A stretch of 20,097 nt of DNA from Pinguiococcus pyrenoidosus. Taxonomy: Eukaryota; Sar; Pinguiophyceae; Pinguiochrysidales; Pinguiochrysidaceae. The notes below the pieces were generated by a model. It saw nothing but the letters and a program-made list of their open reading frames with translations, had not been told where the DNA came from and ran no database searches. Below are positions 18,701 through 20,097 of this stretch, one piece after another. A program made the translations under genes and the position numbers. Each line of letters opens with the position of its first letter. Within the stretch, counting starts at the first letter, position 1. The stretch is from the NCBI GenBank assembly GCA_019677205.1, contig JAAMXY010000780.1, positions 1 through 20,097 on the forward strand, given 5' to 3'.

Positions 18701-19363
18701 GTGCGCATGGAGGAAGCTGCTGCGCGGGTGCTTGGCCTCGTGGAGAAGGCCGAGGCCAGCACGGATTCGGACGCCACTACCGTGCTGGCGGTCGACTTCT
18801 CGCTCTCCTCGCGATCTTCCGATGGCTTCGGCGATGGCGGTGATGGCAAGCAGAGGAAGTCCCTGCTGTCCGGGCTGCAGCCGAGCCTGTCTCAGCTCTA
18901 CGAGGACTGGGTCAGCGTCTATAGCCGCCCCTCTGTGTATCAGATGGCTCGCATGTACGCGTGCCCCGCCGCGGTGCACGCCAACGGGATGCAGACGAAG
19001 AAGGCCGGCGGCAGCGGCCTGGCAGGAATGGGCAAGGCCAAGAAGAAGCTCGTGCTGGCGTTCTTATACGCGGCGCAGGCCATGTGGGGAGCGTTCTGCG
19101 TGGCGTACATCGTGCTCTTTGCACTGACGCGAAGCTCCGTTGCAACCGCGTGGTTCTTCTCGTTCATCATCGCGACGATTTTTGAGATCATCTACGTCAG
19201 TCCGATCATAATTCTGTTCGCACGTGTTCTCTTCCCGGCGACGGTGGGACAAATATTGATGCGGGGATTGGACAAAGCAAAGATCTTCTTAGCGACAGGA
19301 TCGGAGAGCTTCAGGAGAGCCCAGCAGCACGTTCGCACGAACTGGCGCGCAGGGAACAACTAG
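9769..19363 (+). CDS. Giant polycystin-1/REJ-like surface receptor, four exons
   Basis: CDS is join(9769..17431,17503..18245,18345..18542,18617..19363), about 3116 residues. Introns of 71, 99 and 74 nt are GT-AG and phase-matched; the TAG at 17500-17502 is a splice acceptor, not a stop. Order of parts: signal peptide 1-23 (ATG context GAGATGG); two related Cys-containing lectin/jelly-roll-like modules (about 224-404 and 439-613, each with a VxIWINGxx-like strand); malectin-like module (about 654-848); Pro/Ser stalk 850-975; eight-Cys knot 976-1020; second stalk 1023-1172; Ig/PKD/REJ-like region (about 1173-1759); short Pro/Thr linker; GAIN-like region; degenerate GPS 2147-2177; TM1 2227-2248; cytosolic Ser/Arg-rich segment; TM2 about 2671-2690 after RPQKATFFLLE; TM3 2718-2742; a coiled-coil-like stretch (about 2803-2900); TM4 3013-3038; TM5 3045-3075. 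TM2-TM5 resemble polycystin-1, but neither a PLAT domain nor TM6-11 is visible. Ligand and location are unknown; the surface or flagellar membrane is a guess. Confidence 0.84.
12316..12693 (+). repeat. Pro/Ser-rich stalk 1 of the giant receptor
   Basis: This coding repeat of about 126 residues has PSxxPSxx periodicity (EPSRVPSAEPSRSPS, later TLPSTLPSTMPS). The underlying 12-bp unit is degenerate, roughly CCNTCNNNNGAG. Such tracts form extended, probably O-glycosylated spacers in stramenopile cell-surface and cell-wall proteins. It follows the lectin-like modules and precedes the Cys knot. Confidence 0.9.
12694..12828 (+). other. Eight-cysteine ETDVDCGG knot between the stalks
   Basis: Residues 976-1020 of the giant receptor hold eight Cys in 45 residues, including the ETDVDCGGPDCPGC core and a DDDCVSKLC tail. 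This TDVDCGG motif is a small disulfide module that I recall from many algal and protist surface proteins, often next to Pro/Ser tracts. Its function is not known to me. Confidence 0.75.
12838..13287 (+). repeat. Pro/Ser/Thr-rich stalk 2 of the giant receptor
   Basis: A second coding tract of about 150 residues with PSxxPTxx periodicity (SSYPSRFPTESPSLGPTHLP, later LPSQTPSLEPSTKPS). It is richer in Thr than stalk 1 and leads into the Ig/REJ-like region. The two stalks differ enough that recent duplication of one from the other is unlikely. Confidence 0.88.
17432..17502 (+). other. Intron 1 of the giant receptor, ending at an in-frame TAG
   Basis: 71-nt GT-AG intron with a strong donor (GTAAGC) and acceptor CCAATCCTAG. 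Exon 1 ends on the first base of a codon (g at 17431) and exon 2 supplies GG, giving Gly-Glu-Met and continuing in the frame that starts at the ATG of 17508. Reading straight through hits TAG at 17500-17502, so an intronless reading would wrongly split one gene into two with only five bases between them. Confidence 0.85.
18246..18344 (+). other. Intron 2 of the giant receptor, 99 nt and stop-free
   Basis: Donor GTGAGT and acceptor TTCCCACAG are close to consensus. The length is a multiple of three and the frame through it has no stop. Retention would therefore insert 33 residues, very rich in Arg (GRARKRARRMRRSG), into the cytosolic loop between TM3 and TM4. Removal joins Asp-Glu to Ser-Val-Val. 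Confidence 0.75.
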
Positions 19364-19666
19364 ATCATAGGAACACGCTAGGTCACGGTCCACAATCCTT
19401 GTCTCGACTGTACAGTATTATATGTCCAGTGTCGTGTAAAATTCAAGACCCTACTTCTGATGAGGATGGTGTGGTGGCTCTCTCTTCTCTTTCTGCGTGG
19501 ACTCTCAAAGCATGAGGAATGAGCAAACAGGACAGAACAACAACGGACACAGACGGCATCAGACGGACTACACCAAGCAACTCGACGCATGAAGAAACTC
19601 GATCTTTCCATACTTCGCAGAACATCGACACAGTGGCAACGGGGGTGCTCCGGTCCGAACCTGTGA
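19364..19666. other. Convergent 3' region between the giant gene and the GY-rich gene
   Basis: 303 bases hold both 3' UTRs. A short AT-rich patch (GTACAGTATTATATG, near 19411) is the only compositional feature. No AATAAA signal or RNA gene was recognised. Confidence 0.55.
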
Positions 19667-20097
19667 TCAGTACGGCCCTTCACGGTAGCGCGTCCGGCCT
19701 TGTCTCGCGGGGCCATAGCCCTGCGCTCCGACATACGCGGAGTTCGCGTCCATCTGCGCCTGGGCCGGATCCACGGCCGCTGCCTGTCCCTCTGGTGCGA
19801 CGCCGGCTGCTGGATTGAGAACGAGTGAGTCCATCGCCTGAGCGGGGGGCGCAAACGGACGCAAGCCGCACCTTGTGCGCCGGCAGGGGCTCCGGCGGCC
19901 TGCCCCTGCTCGTAGTACCCCGCATTCGGCCCGGCATATCCCCCTTGATAACCGTATCCCGGGTCGTAGCCTCCACCGTATCCGGCCGCACCCCAGCCGC
20001 CTCCACCGTAGCCCTGATCGTAGCCCGGACCATAGCCGCCTCCGTACCCTCCAGCGTATCCAGACGCATCCGCCCCCCATCCGCCGCCGTATCCATC
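19667..20097 (-). CDS. Gly/Tyr-rich protein, C-terminal part, runs off the window
   Basis: Partial CDS is complement(join(19667..19809,19872..>20097)), the last ~122 residues. The visible exon is a low-complexity GYGGG/GYD/GGW tract (GYAGGYGGGYGPGYDQGYGG). A 62-nt intron (GTGCGG...AATCCAG, 19810-19871) joins it in phase to a tail rich in Ala/Gln that again has GAQGYGPARQGRTRYREGPY before the TGA. Without this splice the tract would run into an unrelated frame. GY-rich tails occur in RNA-binding proteins, annexin-like and vesicle-adaptor proteins. The part of the gene that would decide the function lies beyond 20097, so no function is assigned. Confidence 0.65.
   Translation of the reverse strand, partial: WIRRRMGGGCVWIRWRVRRRLWSGLRSGLRWRRLGCGRIRWRLRPGIRLSRGICRAECGVLRAGAGRRSPCRRTRCGLRPFAPPAQAMDSLVLNPAAGVAPEGQAAAVDPAQAQMDANSAYVGAQGYGPARQGRTRYREGPY

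Overview
This window is nuclear DNA from a eukaryote with short GT-AG introns, very GC-rich coding sequence, and genes on both strands arranged as convergent and divergent pairs. Three genes point to a photosynthetic flagellate with a secondary (complex) plastid. The gamma-tocopherol methyltransferase begins with a signal peptide followed by an ASAFAP-like Ala-Phe junction. A CCDC103 orthologue implies motile cilia. A giant surface protein carries the Pro-Ser-x-x stalks common in stramenopile proteins. I favour an ochrophyte (heterokont) alga; a haptophyte is not excluded. The canonical introns and mixed gene orientation argue against a dinoflagellate. The species cannot be named from the sequence alone.

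Layout: 1-115 is a purine-rich minisatellite, and 116-799 has no supportable gene. 800-2311 (+) is an intronless Ariadne-type RBR E3 ubiquitin ligase. 2683-3597 (-) is CCDC103 in three exons. It is divergent from 3890-5383 (+), a secretory-pathway GT47/exostosin-like glycosyltransferase that ends inside a run of 10-bp repeats. 5921-7524 (-) is VTE4 in seven exons, one intron of which holds a 9-bp repeat array. It is divergent from 8010-8719 (+), a probable two-exon gene for a small protein with a UBA-like C-terminus. 9769-19363 (+) is a four-exon gene for a protein of about 3116 residues. 19667-20097 (-) is the 3' end of a Gly/Tyr-rich protein gene that runs off the window.

The most notable content is the giant gene. 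A frame-by-frame reading seems to show a stop at 17500-17502, but that TAG is the end of a 71-nt intron (17432-17502) whose phase exactly joins the next reading frame. The joined product has a signal peptide, two tandem lectin/jelly-roll-like modules, a malectin-like module, two Pro/Ser stalks flanking an eight-Cys knot, an Ig/PKD/REJ-like region, a degenerate GPS motif, one transmembrane helix, a long cytosolic segment and four more helices. It resembles the N-terminal and TM1-TM5 part of polycystin-1/REJ receptors but has no visible PLAT domain and no TM6-11 channel-like region.

All exon joins were worked out by hand from reading-frame continuity and remembered family patterns. No search or alignment was run. 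The genes do not form an operon. The only functional theme I can suggest is that CCDC103 and a polycystin-1-like surface protein would both fit a flagellate, and any direct link between them is inference.
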